Assembly: GCF_004682015.1 (NCBI RefSeq) | Contig: NZ_SMLM01000001.1 | Coordinates: 1,798,001 to 1,862,000, forward strand | Direction of reading: 5' to 3' | Length of the DNA stretch: 64,000 nucleotides | Source of the DNA: Ramlibacter henchirensis | GTDB lineage: Bacteria > Pseudomonadota > Gammaproteobacteria > Burkholderiales > Burkholderiaceae_C | Shown: positions 16,905-25,289 of the stretch, piece after piece | How the letters are laid out: each line of letters opens with the position of its first letter | Position numbering within the stretch: position 1 is the first letter of the stretch | Program-made: the position numbers and the translations under genes | Notes under the pieces: model-generated | The model's database searches: none | The model's input: the letters and a program-made list of their open reading frames with translations, nothing else | Told to the model about the DNA's origin: nothing

Positions 16905-17789
16905 ATGACCCGCACCGCCCTGCAGGCCACGTCCGACTTCTACCAGGCCAGTCCCGGACTGCGCCTGTTCCGCGCGGCGCTCGGCGCGTCGCAGCGCCTC
17001 TGGCCCGCGCTGGCCGTGCGCGCCTCGCTACGACTCTTCGCCACGCCGCTGCCTCCGAAGTGGATGCAACGCAAGGGATCCTGGGACGCCGCCTGGCGCA
17101 TCGACGCCTGGCCCTTCGAGGACGCGAGCCTCACGATCTACTCGCAGCCCGTCGCGCCGCATGCGCCGGTGGTGCTGTTCGTGCATGGCTGGGGCGGCCA
17201 CGCACGGCAGATGCTGCCGCTGGCCGAAGCCGCCGCGCAGGCCGGCTTTCGCCCGGTGATCGTGGAGATGCCGGCGCACGGCCGCAGCGCCGGTTCGGTG
17301 AGCAACCTGCCGCAGTTCGCGCGCGCCATCGAGTACGTGGGCGCGCGGCTGCTGCAGCAAGGTCACCAGCTGCGTGCCGTGGTCGCCCATTCGCTCGGCG
17401 CGAACGGCGCCGCGTACGCGGCCAGCCGCGGCCTGCGCACCGAGCGGCTGGTGCTGGTGGCGCCGCCCGCCTCGCCGCGTGAATACACGCAGCTGTTCGC
17501 CGCGGTCTTCGGCCTCTCGGAAAACATCCGCTCCCGCATGCAGGCGCGCATCGAGGCACGCGAAGGCATCCTGATGGCGCAGTTCGAGCCGCCCGCGGTG
17601 GGCTCGCGCATCGGCGTGCCGACGCTCGTCGTGCACGACCGCGGCGACAGCATCAACCGTTTCGCCGACGGCCAGGCATTCGCCGATGCGATCCCCGGCG
17701 CGTGGCTGGTCGCCACCGAAGGCCTGGGCCACCGCAAGCTGCTCAAGGACGCGAACGTGCTGCGCGCGGTGGCCGACTTCCTGCGCTGA
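16905..17789 (+). CDS. Alpha/beta hydrolase
   Basis: 294 residues. After an amphipathic N-terminal extension of about 80 residues comes an alpha/beta hydrolase core with oxyanion motif HGWGG (94-98), nucleophile Ser163 in AHSLGAN, Asp in VVHDRGD and His in GLGHRK. Probably an esterase or thioesterase acting on acyl chains, in keeping with nearby acetoacetyl-CoA synthetase and TetR control. Second gene of the TetR-operator unit. Confidence 0.88.
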   Translation: MTRTALQATSDFYQASPGLRLFRAALGASQRLWPALAVRASLRLFATPLPPKWMQRKGSWDAAWRIDAWPFEDASLTIYSQPVAPHAPVVLFVHGWGGHARQMLPLAEAAAQAGFRPVIVEMPAHGRSAGSVSNLPQFARAIEYVGARLLQQGHQLRAVVAHSLGANGAAYAASRGLRTERLVLVAPPASPREYTQLFAAVFGLSENIRSRMQARIEAREGILMAQFEPPAVGSRIGVPTLVVHDRGDSINRFADGQAFADAIPGAWLVATEGLGHRKLLKDANVLRAVADFLR

Positions 17790-17855
17790 GACGCGGCTTG
17801 TCGCCCGCGGGGGCGCCGCTTAGCATCACCGCTTCAACAACAGCAAGGAGCGGAG

Positions 17856-19181
17856 ATGGGAATGTTCACCTGGGCCGAAAAGCCCGCGCAGGTCCTGCAG
17901 CAGGGCGGAGTGATCGGGCCGGAGGAGCGCCTGCCCTGGCCGCAGACCGCCGCGATGGGCGTGCAGCACGTGATCGCGATGTTCGGCGCCACGGTGCTCG
18001 CGCCCATCCTCATGGGCTTCGATCCCAACGTCGCCATCCTCATGAGCGGCGTCGGCACGCTCATCTTCTTCCTGGTCACCGGCGGCAAGGTGCCCAGCTA
18101 CCTGGGCTCCAGCTTCGCCTTCATCGGCGTGGTGATCGCGGCGACGGCGTATGCGGGCAAGGGCCCCAACACCAACATCGGCGTGGCGCTGGGCGGCATC
18201 ATCGCCTGCGGCATCGTCTACACGATCATCGGCTTCATCGTGCAGGCCATCGGCACGGGCTGGATCGAGCGCTTCATGCCGCCGGTGGTCACGGGCGCCG
18301 TGGTGGCGGTGATCGGCCTCAACCTGGCGGGGATCCCGATCAAGAACATGGCCGCGAGCAGCTTCGATTCGTGGATGCAGGCCGTCACCTTCGTGTGCGT
18401 AGCGCTGGTGGCGGTGTTCACCCGCGGCATGGTGCAGCGGCTGCTGATCCTGGTCGGCCTGATCGTCGCGACCATCATCTACGCGCTGCTCACCAACGGA
18501 CTGGGCATGGGCAAGCCAATGGACTTCAGCGGCATCGCCAGTGCGGCCTGGTTCGGCGCGCCCGCGTTCGCGGCGCCCGTGTTCAGCGCGCCCGCGATGC
18601 TGCTGATCGCGCCGGTGGCCGTCATCCTGGTGGCCGAGAACCTGGGCCACATCAAGGCGGTGACGGCGATGACCGGCCGCAACCTCGACGCCTACATGGG
18701 CCGTGCGTTCATCGGCGACGGCGTGGCCACGATGGTCAGCGGCTCCGTCGGCGGCACCGGTGTCACGACCTACGCCGAGAACATCGGCGTGATGGCGGCC
18801 ACCAAGATCTATTCGACCGCGATCTTCGTCGTGGCCGCGGTGATCGCGATCGTGCTGGGCTTCTCGCCGAAGTTCGGCGCGGTGATCCAGGCCATCCCGC
18901 TGCCGGTGATGGGCGGCGTGTCCATCGTGGTGTTCGGCCTCATCGCCGCCGCGGGCGCCAAGATCTGGGTCGACAACCGGGTGGACTTCTCGGACAACCG
19001 CAACCTGATCGTGGCCGCCGTGACGCTGGTGCTGGGCACCGGCGACTTCACGCTGAAGTTCGGCGGCTTCTCGCTCGGCGGCATCGGCACCGCCACGTTC
19101 GGCGCGATCCTGCTGTACGCGCTGCTCAGCCGCGGCGGCAGCCGCCCGGCCGCGCAAGCCGCGCCGCGAGCCGCGCGCTGA
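17856..19181 (+). CDS. NCS2 family uracil/xanthine permease
   Basis: 441-residue nucleobase:cation symporter with about 14 membrane segments. The NCS2 core is clear: QHVIAMFGATVLAPILMGF near 27-45, the substrate glutamate in LVAENLGHIKAV, and the signature GGTGVTTYAENIGVMAATK. This is closest in pattern to UraA/RutG. GGAG lies just before the ATG. It stands alone, converging on the cobalamin adenosyltransferase gene. Uracil is the most likely substrate, but xanthine cannot be excluded. Confidence 0.92.
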   Translation: MGMFTWAEKPAQVLQQGGVIGPEERLPWPQTAAMGVQHVIAMFGATVLAPILMGFDPNVAILMSGVGTLIFFLVTGGKVPSYLGSSFAFIGVVIAATAYAGKGPNTNIGVALGGIIACGIVYTIIGFIVQAIGTGWIERFMPPVVTGAVVAVIGLNLAGIPIKNMAASSFDSWMQAVTFVCVALVAVFTRGMVQRLLILVGLIVATIIYALLTNGLGMGKPMDFSGIASAAWFGAPAFAAPVFSAPAMLLIAPVAVILVAENLGHIKAVTAMTGRNLDAYMGRAFIGDGVATMVSGSVGGTGVTTYAENIGVMAATKIYSTAIFVVAAVIAIVLGFSPKFGAVIQAIPLPVMGGVSIVVFGLIAAAGAKIWVDNRVDFSDNRNLIVAAVTLVLGTGDFTLKFGGFSLGGIGTATFGAILLYALLSRGGSRPAAQAAPRAAR

Positions 19182-19184
19182 CGC

Positions 19185-19751
19185 TCAGGCGCCGCCCTCG
19201 CGTGCCATCCGTTCGCTCTTCCAGTAGACGTCGTCGCCGCCGTCCATCCGGTTGAGCACGCGGGCGAGGACGAACATCAGGTCGGAAAGGCGGTTGAGGT
19301 AGCGCCGGGGCGTGTCGTTGACCGCCTCGGCCTGCCCGAGCGCCACCACCGAGCGCTCGGCGCGCCGTGCCACCGTGCGGCAGACATGCGCCTGCGAAGC
19401 CGCCCGCGTACCGGCCGGCAGGATGAACTCTTCCAGCTTGGGCAGGCGGCCGTTGTGCAGCGCCAGCGCGTCGTCCAGCACCGCCAATGCCTCCGTCTTG
19501 AGCAGCTCGAAGCCCGGGATGGACAGCTCGCCGCCCAGGTTGAACAACTGGTGCTGCACCTCCACCAGCAGCGTGCGCACTTCGTCGGGCAGCTTCTCGC
19601 ACAGCAGCAGGCCGATGTGCGAGTTGAGCTCGTCCACGTCGCCCATGGCCTGCACGCGTGCGCTGTGCTTGGGCACGCGCGTGTTGTCCCCCAGCCCGGT
19701 CGTGCCGTCGTCGCCGGTACGGGTGGCGATCTGCGTCAGGCGCTTGCCCAT
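19185..19751 (-). CDS. Cob(I)yrinic acid a,c-diamide adenosyltransferase, PduO type
   Basis: 188 residues, full length. It adenosylates cob(I)alamin using ATP. The ATP-binding N-terminus (RTGDDGTTGLGDNTRVPK) and the C-terminal RRYLNRLSDLMFVLAR helix with the preceding RRAERS are diagnostic of the PduO/MMAB fold. No other cobalamin genes are close; it probably serves coenzyme B12 salvage for mutase or ribonucleotide reductase elsewhere. Stop is 3 bp from the permease stop. Confidence 0.95.
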   Translation of the reverse strand: MGKRLTQIATRTGDDGTTGLGDNTRVPKHSARVQAMGDVDELNSHIGLLLCEKLPDEVRTLLVEVQHQLFNLGGELSIPGFELLKTEALAVLDDALALHNGRLPKLEEFILPAGTRAASQAHVCRTVARRAERSVVALGQAEAVNDTPRRYLNRLSDLMFVLARVLNRMDGGDDVYWKSERMAREGGA

Positions 19752-19828
19752 CGGTGGCTCCTCGTGGTTTGCTGCATCGATTGTCCCATTCGCCGCAGTG
19801 CGATCTCTGCTGTCGGGCAGTGCGAGCC

Positions 19829-19837
19829 GTCCTACGC
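19829..19837 (+). promoter_or_regulatory. GTCCTACGC element upstream of the EF-hand gene
   Basis: One of seven copies of a (G)TCCTACRG-like element found at similar distance in front of small exported or stress-type genes in this window. This one is 70 nt before the ATG at 19908, in gene orientation. Confidence 0.45.
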
Positions 19838-19907
19838 ACACTCTCGCGTTCGCGCGACACGCGAATGGCACAGCCGCGCCACCATGCGAAGGAACCAGGA
19901 GACCGCC

Positions 19908-20786
19908 ATGAAGCCGCGTTCCGCCTATTCCCATCTCCAGCCGCTGACGATGCTCGCCGCCGTGACGCTGATGCTGTCCGCGAGCCTCGCGTCCGCGCAG
20001 CAGACGCCGCTGCGCAGCGTCACGTCGCCCGCGCGCGCTGCGACCGTCGGCGCGGGCACGCCCTCGAGCACGGCTCCGAATCAACGAAACCCCGTGGCCG
20101 CGTCGCCCGGTGGCGGCACGGCGACCCTGCCGCTGGGCGCGCCCTCGCCTTCGGGCCTGGCGTCGCCCTCGCCTTTCCCGGCCGGCATTTCCTCGACCTC
20201 GATCGCCGCACCGGGCACGAGCGCCGCGATCACCGCGCCGACCACCGTGTCGCCCAGCGTGGCCGGCGGCGGCGCGATCGGTGTCACCAGCAGTACGCGC
20301 GGCGTGGTGGGCATCCCCGGCGTCACGGGCGCGACGGGCACGACCATCGGAGCGGTGCAGCCCCTCGACGGCGGCGCGGTCGGGCCCGCAGGCAATACCG
20401 CCGCGCTGTTCGACCCGAGCGGCGCCGCGGCGGCCGGCAATGCCGGTGCGGCGATCAGCGTGGGCACGCCCGGCGCGCCGAGCGCGGGCGTGATCAACAC
20501 GACGCCGGGTACCGCTGTCATCACCCCCGGCACCGTGGTCGGCGGCATCGGCGGGCTCACCGGCGGCGTTCCTTCCGTCACCGCGAACGCGGGCGCGGGA
20601 CGCGGCGGACCGCTCACGGCCCTGCAGGTCTCGCAGTTCTTCATGCAGGCCGACACCAACGCAGACGGGCTGCTGTCGCGCGCCGAGGCGCTGCGTCTGC
20701 CGATGGCGACGATGACGTTCGAGGACATGGACACCAACCGCGACGGTTCCGTCTCGCGCTCCGAATACGACGACAGCCTGCGCTAG
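19908..20786 (+). CDS. Exported low-complexity protein with C-terminal EF-hand pair
   Basis: 292 residues. A signal peptide (about 1-30, ending ASLASAQQ) is followed by about 190 residues of Ala/Gly/Thr/Pro/Ser-rich low-complexity sequence. A C-terminal EF-hand pair has loops DTNADGLLSRAE and DTNRDGSVSRSE, both with canonical Asp/Asn and Glu ligands, so Ca2+ binding is likely. GGAG precedes the ATG. A GTCCTAC element lies 70 nt upstream. A secreted or periplasmic calcium-binding protein of unknown role. Confidence 0.8.
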   Translation: MKPRSAYSHLQPLTMLAAVTLMLSASLASAQQTPLRSVTSPARAATVGAGTPSSTAPNQRNPVAASPGGGTATLPLGAPSPSGLASPSPFPAGISSTSIAAPGTSAAITAPTTVSPSVAGGGAIGVTSSTRGVVGIPGVTGATGTTIGAVQPLDGGAVGPAGNTAALFDPSGAAAAGNAGAAISVGTPGAPSAGVINTTPGTAVITPGTVVGGIGGLTGGVPSVTANAGAGRGGPLTALQVSQFFMQADTNADGLLSRAEALRLPMATMTFEDMDTNRDGSVSRSEYDDSLR

Positions 20787-20855
20787 GAAGTCCCGGCCAA
20801 GCAGAGGCTGGGCACGGGCCAGGGCGTAAACTGGCCGCGTCCAGGAGACCTTTCC

Positions 20856-22280
20856 ATGAACGCGCCCACCGCCGTTTCCCACCTCGTTCCCGAATTCCAT
20901 CCGCGGCCGGTGCCGCAAGCCCTGATCGATGCGCTGCAGTCGCGCTTCGGCGCGCAGTGCTCCACCGCGGCCGCGGTGCGTGAGCAGCATGGGCGCGACG
21001 AGTCCTCCTTCGAGGTGCCGCCGCCCGCGGCCGTGGTGTTCGCCGAGAAGACGCAGGACGTCGCGGATGCCGTGGCGCTGGCCGCGCAGTACGAAGTGCC
21101 GGTGATCCCGTTCGGCGTGGGTTCCTCGCTCGAAGGCCACCTGCTCGCGGTGCAGGGCGGCATCAGCATCGACCTGGGCCGCATGAACAAGGTGCTGTCG
21201 ATCAATCCCGAGGACCTGACCGTCACCGTGCAGGCGGGCGTCACCCGCAAACAGCTCAATGACGAGATCCGGAGCACCGGCCTGTTCTTCCCGATCGATC
21301 CGGGCGCGGACGCCACCCTCGGCGGCATGAGCGCGACGCGTGCATCCGGGACCAACGCGGTTCGCTACGGCACCATGCGCGAGAACGTGCTGGGCCTGGA
21401 AGTGGTCACCGCTTCGGGCGAGGTGATCCGCACCGGCACGCGCGCCAAGAAGTCGTCGGCCGGCTACGACCTCACCCGGCTGATGGTGGGCAGCGAAGGC
21501 ACGCTGGGCGTGATCACCGAGATCACGCTGCGCCTGTACCCGATCCCGGAGGCGATCTCGGCGGCGATCTGCTCGTTCCCGAGCATCGAGGCCGCGGTGC
21601 GCACGGTCATCCAGGTCATCCAGCTGGGCGTGCCGATCGCGCGGGTGGAACTGATCGACCACCACACGGTGCGCATGGTCAACGCGCACAGCAAGCTGGG
21701 GCTGCGCGAAGAGCCGATGCTGCTGATGGAATTCCACGGCTCGCCGGCCGGCGTGAAGGAGCAGGCCGAGACGGTGCAGGAGATCGCCAACGAGTTCGGC
21801 GGAAATGCCTTCGAGTGGGCCACCACGCCGGAGGAGCGCACGCGCCTGTGGACCGCGCGGCACAACGCCTACTTCGCTGCGATCCAGTCGCGCCCCGGCT
21901 GCCGCGCGATCTCCACCGACACCTGCGTGCCGATCTCACGCCTGGCAGATTGCCTGCTCGACTCGGTGAAGGAAGCCGATGGGAGCGGCATCCCCTACTT
22001 CCTGGTCGGCCACGTGGGCGACGGCAACTTCCACTTCGGCTACCTGCTCGACCCGAACGATCCGCGCGAGCGCGAAGTGGCCGAGGACCTCAATCACAAG
22101 CTGGTCTCGCGCGCGCTCAATCTCGGCGGCACGTGCACCGGCGAGCACGGCGTCGGCCTGCACAAGATGGACTTCCTCGTCACCGAAGCGGGCACGGGCG
22201 CGGTGGAGATGATGCGTACGATCAAGCGCGCGCTCGATCCGAAGAACATCATGAACCCCGGGAAGATCTTCTCGCTCTGA
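20856..22280 (+). CDS. FAD-binding oxidase, GlcD/D-lactate dehydrogenase type
   Basis: 474 residues. The FAD PP-loop domain (about 55-235; VIPFGVGSSLEGHLL, GADATLGGMSATRASG) and the FAD-linked oxidase C-terminal domain (NFHFGYLLDP, GTCTGEHGVG) are complete. It oxidises a 2-hydroxy acid such as D-lactate or glycolate. There are no glcE/glcF subunits nearby, which favours a stand-alone D-lactate dehydrogenase (cytochrome) type. A strong terminator follows. Confidence 0.92.
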   Translation: MNAPTAVSHLVPEFHPRPVPQALIDALQSRFGAQCSTAAAVREQHGRDESSFEVPPPAAVVFAEKTQDVADAVALAAQYEVPVIPFGVGSSLEGHLLAVQGGISIDLGRMNKVLSINPEDLTVTVQAGVTRKQLNDEIRSTGLFFPIDPGADATLGGMSATRASGTNAVRYGTMRENVLGLEVVTASGEVIRTGTRAKKSSAGYDLTRLMVGSEGTLGVITEITLRLYPIPEAISAAICSFPSIEAAVRTVIQVIQLGVPIARVELIDHHTVRMVNAHSKLGLREEPMLLMEFHGSPAGVKEQAETVQEIANEFGGNAFEWATTPEERTRLWTARHNAYFAAIQSRPGCRAISTDTCVPISRLADCLLDSVKEADGSGIPYFLVGHVGDGNFHFGYLLDPNDPREREVAEDLNHKLVSRALNLGGTCTGEHGVGLHKMDFLVTEAGTGAVEMMRTIKRALDPKNIMNPGKIFSL

Positions 22281-22303
22281 ACGACCTCGCCGCGGCCAAA
22301 TGA

Positions 22304-22325
22304 AAGGGGCGCCTCGGCGCCCCTT
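22304..22325. terminator. Rho-independent terminator between convergent genes
   Basis: AAGGGGCGCC-TC-GGCGCCCCTT is a perfect 10-bp stem followed by a short T-rich stretch. It lies between the GlcD-like gene and parB, so it can serve both strands. Confidence 0.8.
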
Positions 22326-22331
22326 CTTGCT

Positions 22332-23261
22332 TTATGCGACCGCAGCGCGCAATCGCTCGAGCAGCCCATTGAGTTCGTCCAGCGAGCCGAACTGGATCGC
22401 GACCTCGCCCATCTCCTCGGGCTGGCCGTTGCGCTTGACGCGCTTCTTGACGCGCACTTCGACCTCGGCCGTCAGCAGGTCGGAGAGTTCCTCCTCGACG
22501 CGCTTCAGGTCGCGCGACTTTTCCTTCTTCGGCTTGGGCGACGTGAGGGTGAACTCGGCGCCGAGCCTCTTGACCAGCGACTCGGCCTCTCGCACCGACA
22601 GCTTCTTCGCGGTGATCTGGTTCGCGGCGGTGATCTGCGCAGCGCGCTCCAGCGCAAGCAGCGCGCGCGCATGGCCCATGTCCAGGTCGCCCGCCATCAG
22701 CATGGTCTGCACCGGCTCGGCCAGGTTCAACAGGCGCAGGAGGTTGGAGGCTGCACTGCGGGAGCGGCCGACGGCCTGCGCGGCCTGCTCGTGCGTCAGG
22801 CCGAAGTCGCGGATCAGGCGGTGCAGGCCCTGGGCTTCTTCCAGCGGGTTGAGGTCCTCGCGCTGGATGTTCTCGATCAGCGCCATCGCGGCGGCGGCCT
22901 CGTTGGGCACGTCGCGCACCAGCACCGGCACGCTGTCCAGCCCCGCCAGGCGCGCCGCGCGGAAGCGCCGTTCGCCCGCGATGATTTCGTACTTGCCGCT
23001 GTGGGCGCCCTCGCCCAGCTTGCGCACCAGGATCGGCTGCATGATCCCTTGCGCCTTGATCGACTCGGCCAGCTCGTAGAGCGCGCCTTCGTCCATGCGC
23101 GTGCGCGGCTGGTACATGCCGGGCACCATGTCCTGCAGCAGCAGCGTGGCGGGCAGCCCCGGGTTGGCGGCGGGCGCGTCGGCGCCGGCGCCTTCAGCGG
23201 CGGTGGGGCCGAGCAGCGCCTCGAGGCCGCGGCCCAGTCCCTTCGGTTTCTTGGTCACCAT
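22332..23261 (-). CDS. parB: Chromosome partitioning protein ParB
   Basis: 309 residues. It binds parS and spreads as a CTP-dependent clamp. The N-terminal KKPKGLGRGLEALLG ParA-contact segment is followed by the CTPase region (GERRFRAARLAG, ENIQREDLNPLEEA), the HTH (LTHEQAAQAVGRSRSAASN) and a C-terminal dimer domain (about 245-305). Last gene of the leftward mnmG-rsmG-lysE-parA-hydrolase-parB unit. Three parS-type sites lie 2-3 kb upstream inside rsmG and mnmG. Confidence 0.97.
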   Translation of the reverse strand: MVTKKPKGLGRGLEALLGPTAAEGAGADAPAANPGLPATLLLQDMVPGMYQPRTRMDEGALYELAESIKAQGIMQPILVRKLGEGAHSGKYEIIAGERRFRAARLAGLDSVPVLVRDVPNEAAAAMALIENIQREDLNPLEEAQGLHRLIRDFGLTHEQAAQAVGRSRSAASNLLRLLNLAEPVQTMLMAGDLDMGHARALLALERAAQITAANQITAKKLSVREAESLVKRLGAEFTLTSPKPKKEKSRDLKRVEEELSDLLTAEVEVRVKKRVKRNGQPEEMGEVAIQFGSLDELNGLLERLRAAVA

Positions 23262-23278
23262 GGATGCTTCTCTCTTGT

Positions 23279-23818
23279 TCAGAGGTTCATGAGGTCCTGC
23301 AGCAGCACGTGGCCTTCCGGCCAGCTGCCCAGGCCGGAATCGGCGTTGATGTGGCCGCAGGGGCCGAGGTCGATGAACTGGCTGCCCCACGCGGACGCGA
23401 ACATGCGCGTGCGTTCCAGCTCGCAGTACGGATCGTTCTGGCTGCCCACCAGCACGCTCGGGAACGGCAGCGCCTGCAGCGGGATCGGCGACCAGGTGCG
23501 AAGTTGCGCCCGCACTTCGGGCCGCTCGACGTCGCCCGGCGCCACCAGCAGCGCCGCCTTCACGCGCTGCGGATGGCGCGTTATCGAGGCCCACGCGGCA
23601 GTGAGTACGCACCCCAGGCTGTGGGCGACCAGCACGGCGGGCTCGTCTCGCGTGAGCAGGACTTCCTCCAGCCGTGCGATCCAGTCGCCGCGCAAGGGTT
23701 GCATCCAGTCGTGCTGCTCCACGCGCAGGTAGCCGTGTTTCTGCTCCCACAGCGACTGCCAGTGCTGCGGGCCGCTGTTCTGCCAGCCGGGCAAGAGCAG
23801 GACGTTCGAAGGCTTCAT
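23279..23818 (-). CDS. RBBP9/YdeN family alpha/beta hydrolase
   Basis: 179 residues, a compact serine hydrolase fold. LLLPGWQNSGPQHWQSLW at the N-terminus is the RBBP9/YdeN hallmark; Ser67 (AHSLGC), Asp in GSQNDPYC and His in PCGHINADSG form the triad. ATG 23818 is preferred over the TTG two codons earlier. It is inserted between parA and parB, 17 bp from parB. Any link to segregation is only positional. Confidence 0.88.
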   Translation of the reverse strand: MKPSNVLLLPGWQNSGPQHWQSLWEQKHGYLRVEQHDWMQPLRGDWIARLEEVLLTRDEPAVLVAHSLGCVLTAAWASITRHPQRVKAALLVAPGDVERPEVRAQLRTWSPIPLQALPFPSVLVGSQNDPYCELERTRMFASAWGSQFIDLGPCGHINADSGLGSWPEGHVLLQDLMNL

Positions 23819-23854
23819 CGTCAATCGTGGACGCGCGGGGCGGCGAACGCGCCG

Positions 23855-24625
23855 CTACATCTTGCGGATGCGCTCCACCATCTCTTGCGCGAATTCCATG
23901 AAGGCCTGGCTGCCGCGCGCGGCCGGATCGAACACCACGCCGGGCAGGCCGTAGCTGGGCGCCTCGGCCAGCCGCACGTTTCGCGGGATCACGGTGTCGA
24001 AGACCTTCTCCTTGAAGTGCGACTTGAGCTGCTCGCTGACCTGCTGCTGCAGCGTGATGCGCGGGTCGTACATCACGCGCAGCAGGCCGATGATCTGCAG
24101 GTCCTTGTTCAGGTTGGCGTGCACCTGCTTGATGGTGTTGACCAGGTCGGTCAGTCCTTCGAGCGCGAAGTACTCGCACTGCATCGGCACGATGACGCCG
24201 TGCGCGCAGCACAGGCCATTGAGCGTCAGCATCGACAGCGATGGCGGGCAGTCGACCAGGATGAAGTCGTAGGACGTATCGACCTGCGCCAGCGCCTGGC
24301 GCAGGCGCCGCTCTCGCCGCTCGACGTCCACCAGTTCCACTTCGGCGCCGGCCAGTTCGCGGTTGGCGCCGAGCACGTCGTAGCCGCACTTCTCGCTGCG
24401 CACGCGCGCCTCGGTGACCGAGGCGGATTCGAGCAGCACGTCGTAGACCGTCAGCTCCAGCTTTCGCTTGTCCACGCCGGAACCCATGGTGGCATTGCCC
24501 TGCGGGTCGAGGTCGACCATCAGCACGCGCTGCCCGATGCGGGCCAGTCCCGCGGCCAAATTGACCGTGGTCGTCGTCTTGCCGACGCCGCCCTTCTGGT
24601 TGGCGATGCAAAAGATCTTGGCCAT
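23855..24625 (-). CDS. parA: Chromosome partitioning ATPase ParA (Soj)
   Basis: 256 residues. A deviant Walker A (KGGVGKTTT) lies near residues 11-19, with Walker A' (MVDLDPQGNATMGSG) and Walker B (FILVDCPPSLSML). The ATP-dependent dimer binds nucleoid DNA and moves ParB-parS complexes. Starts 6 bp after lysE and is separated from parB by a small hydrolase gene. Chromosomal Soj rather than plasmid ParA, judged by the mnmG-rsmG context. Confidence 0.97.
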   Translation of the reverse strand: MAKIFCIANQKGGVGKTTTTVNLAAGLARIGQRVLMVDLDPQGNATMGSGVDKRKLELTVYDVLLESASVTEARVRSEKCGYDVLGANRELAGAEVELVDVERRERRLRQALAQVDTSYDFILVDCPPSLSMLTLNGLCCAHGVIVPMQCEYFALEGLTDLVNTIKQVHANLNKDLQIIGLLRVMYDPRITLQQQVSEQLKSHFKEKVFDTVIPRNVRLAEAPSYGLPGVVFDPAARGSQAFMEFAQEMVERIRKM

Positions 24626-24631
24626 TCGTGC

Positions 24632-25246
24632 TTACCGGGAGACGGCCAGCTTCACGCCGAAACCGATCAGGAACAGGCCGGCCACTTTTTCCAGCACCCG
24701 GCCGATCAGCGGGTTGGAGCGCAGCCGGGCGGCGAGGAAGTGGGTGAGCAGCACGGCGGCGAGGCCGTAGAGGAAGGTGAGCACGGCGATCGTGGCGGCC
24801 ATCGCGCCGAAAGTCAGCAGGCTGGCGGGGCGCTCCGGATCGATGAACTGCGGGAAGAAAGCCATGTAGAAGACGATGGCCTTGGGGTTGAGCAGCGTGA
24901 TCACCGCCGCCTGCCGGAAATAGTGCCGCGGCTGGATGTTCAGCACCGGCGCGGCGCCCGGCCTGGCCAGCAGCATCCGCGCGCCGAGCCACACCAGGTA
25001 GGCGGCGCCGAGCCATTGGACGACCTGGAAAGCGGCCGGGTAGGCCAGCAGCAGCGCCGCGACCCCGGCGACTGCCGCCCACATGAGCACCTGGTCGCCC
25101 GCGATGATGCCCAGCGTCGCGCCCAGTCCGCCGGGGATGCCGCCCTTGCCGGTGGAGGTGATCAGCGCCAGGTTGCCGGGGCCGGGGATGGCGAGAAAGA
25201 TGATGATCGCGGCGACGAAGGCGCCGTAGTCCGCTACGCCGAACAT
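24632..25246 (-). CDS. LysE/RhtB family amino-acid exporter
   Basis: 204-residue membrane protein with six hydrophobic segments. The family start FLAIPGPGNLALITSTGKGG and the TLLNPKAIVFYMAFFPQF motif are classic. It exports amino acids such as homoserine/threonine or lysine. ATG 25246 follows a GGGGGG stretch. Its place between rsmG and parA is a lineage-specific insertion into the segregation operon. Confidence 0.92.
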   Translation of the reverse strand: MFGVADYGAFVAAIIIFLAIPGPGNLALITSTGKGGIPGGLGATLGIIAGDQVLMWAAVAGVAALLLAYPAAFQVVQWLGAAYLVWLGARMLLARPGAAPVLNIQPRHYFRQAAVITLLNPKAIVFYMAFFPQFIDPERPASLLTFGAMAATIAVLTFLYGLAAVLLTHFLAARLRSNPLIGRVLEKVAGLFLIGFGVKLAVSR

Positions 25247-25289
25247 GAATCCCCCCGGTGTCTCTGCTCTGTGGAGCGCCGAGTGTATG

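Noticed and set aside
19185..21863. Minus-strand long frame through the EF-hand and GlcD-like genes
   Set aside because: Only the first-listed 188 codons encode the cobalamin adenosyltransferase; the rest is antisense of real genes.
22332..25082. Very long fusion of ParB with upstream sequence
   Set aside because: Only the part from 23261 resembles ParB; the upstream part is out-of-frame translation of the hydrolase, parA and lysE genes.
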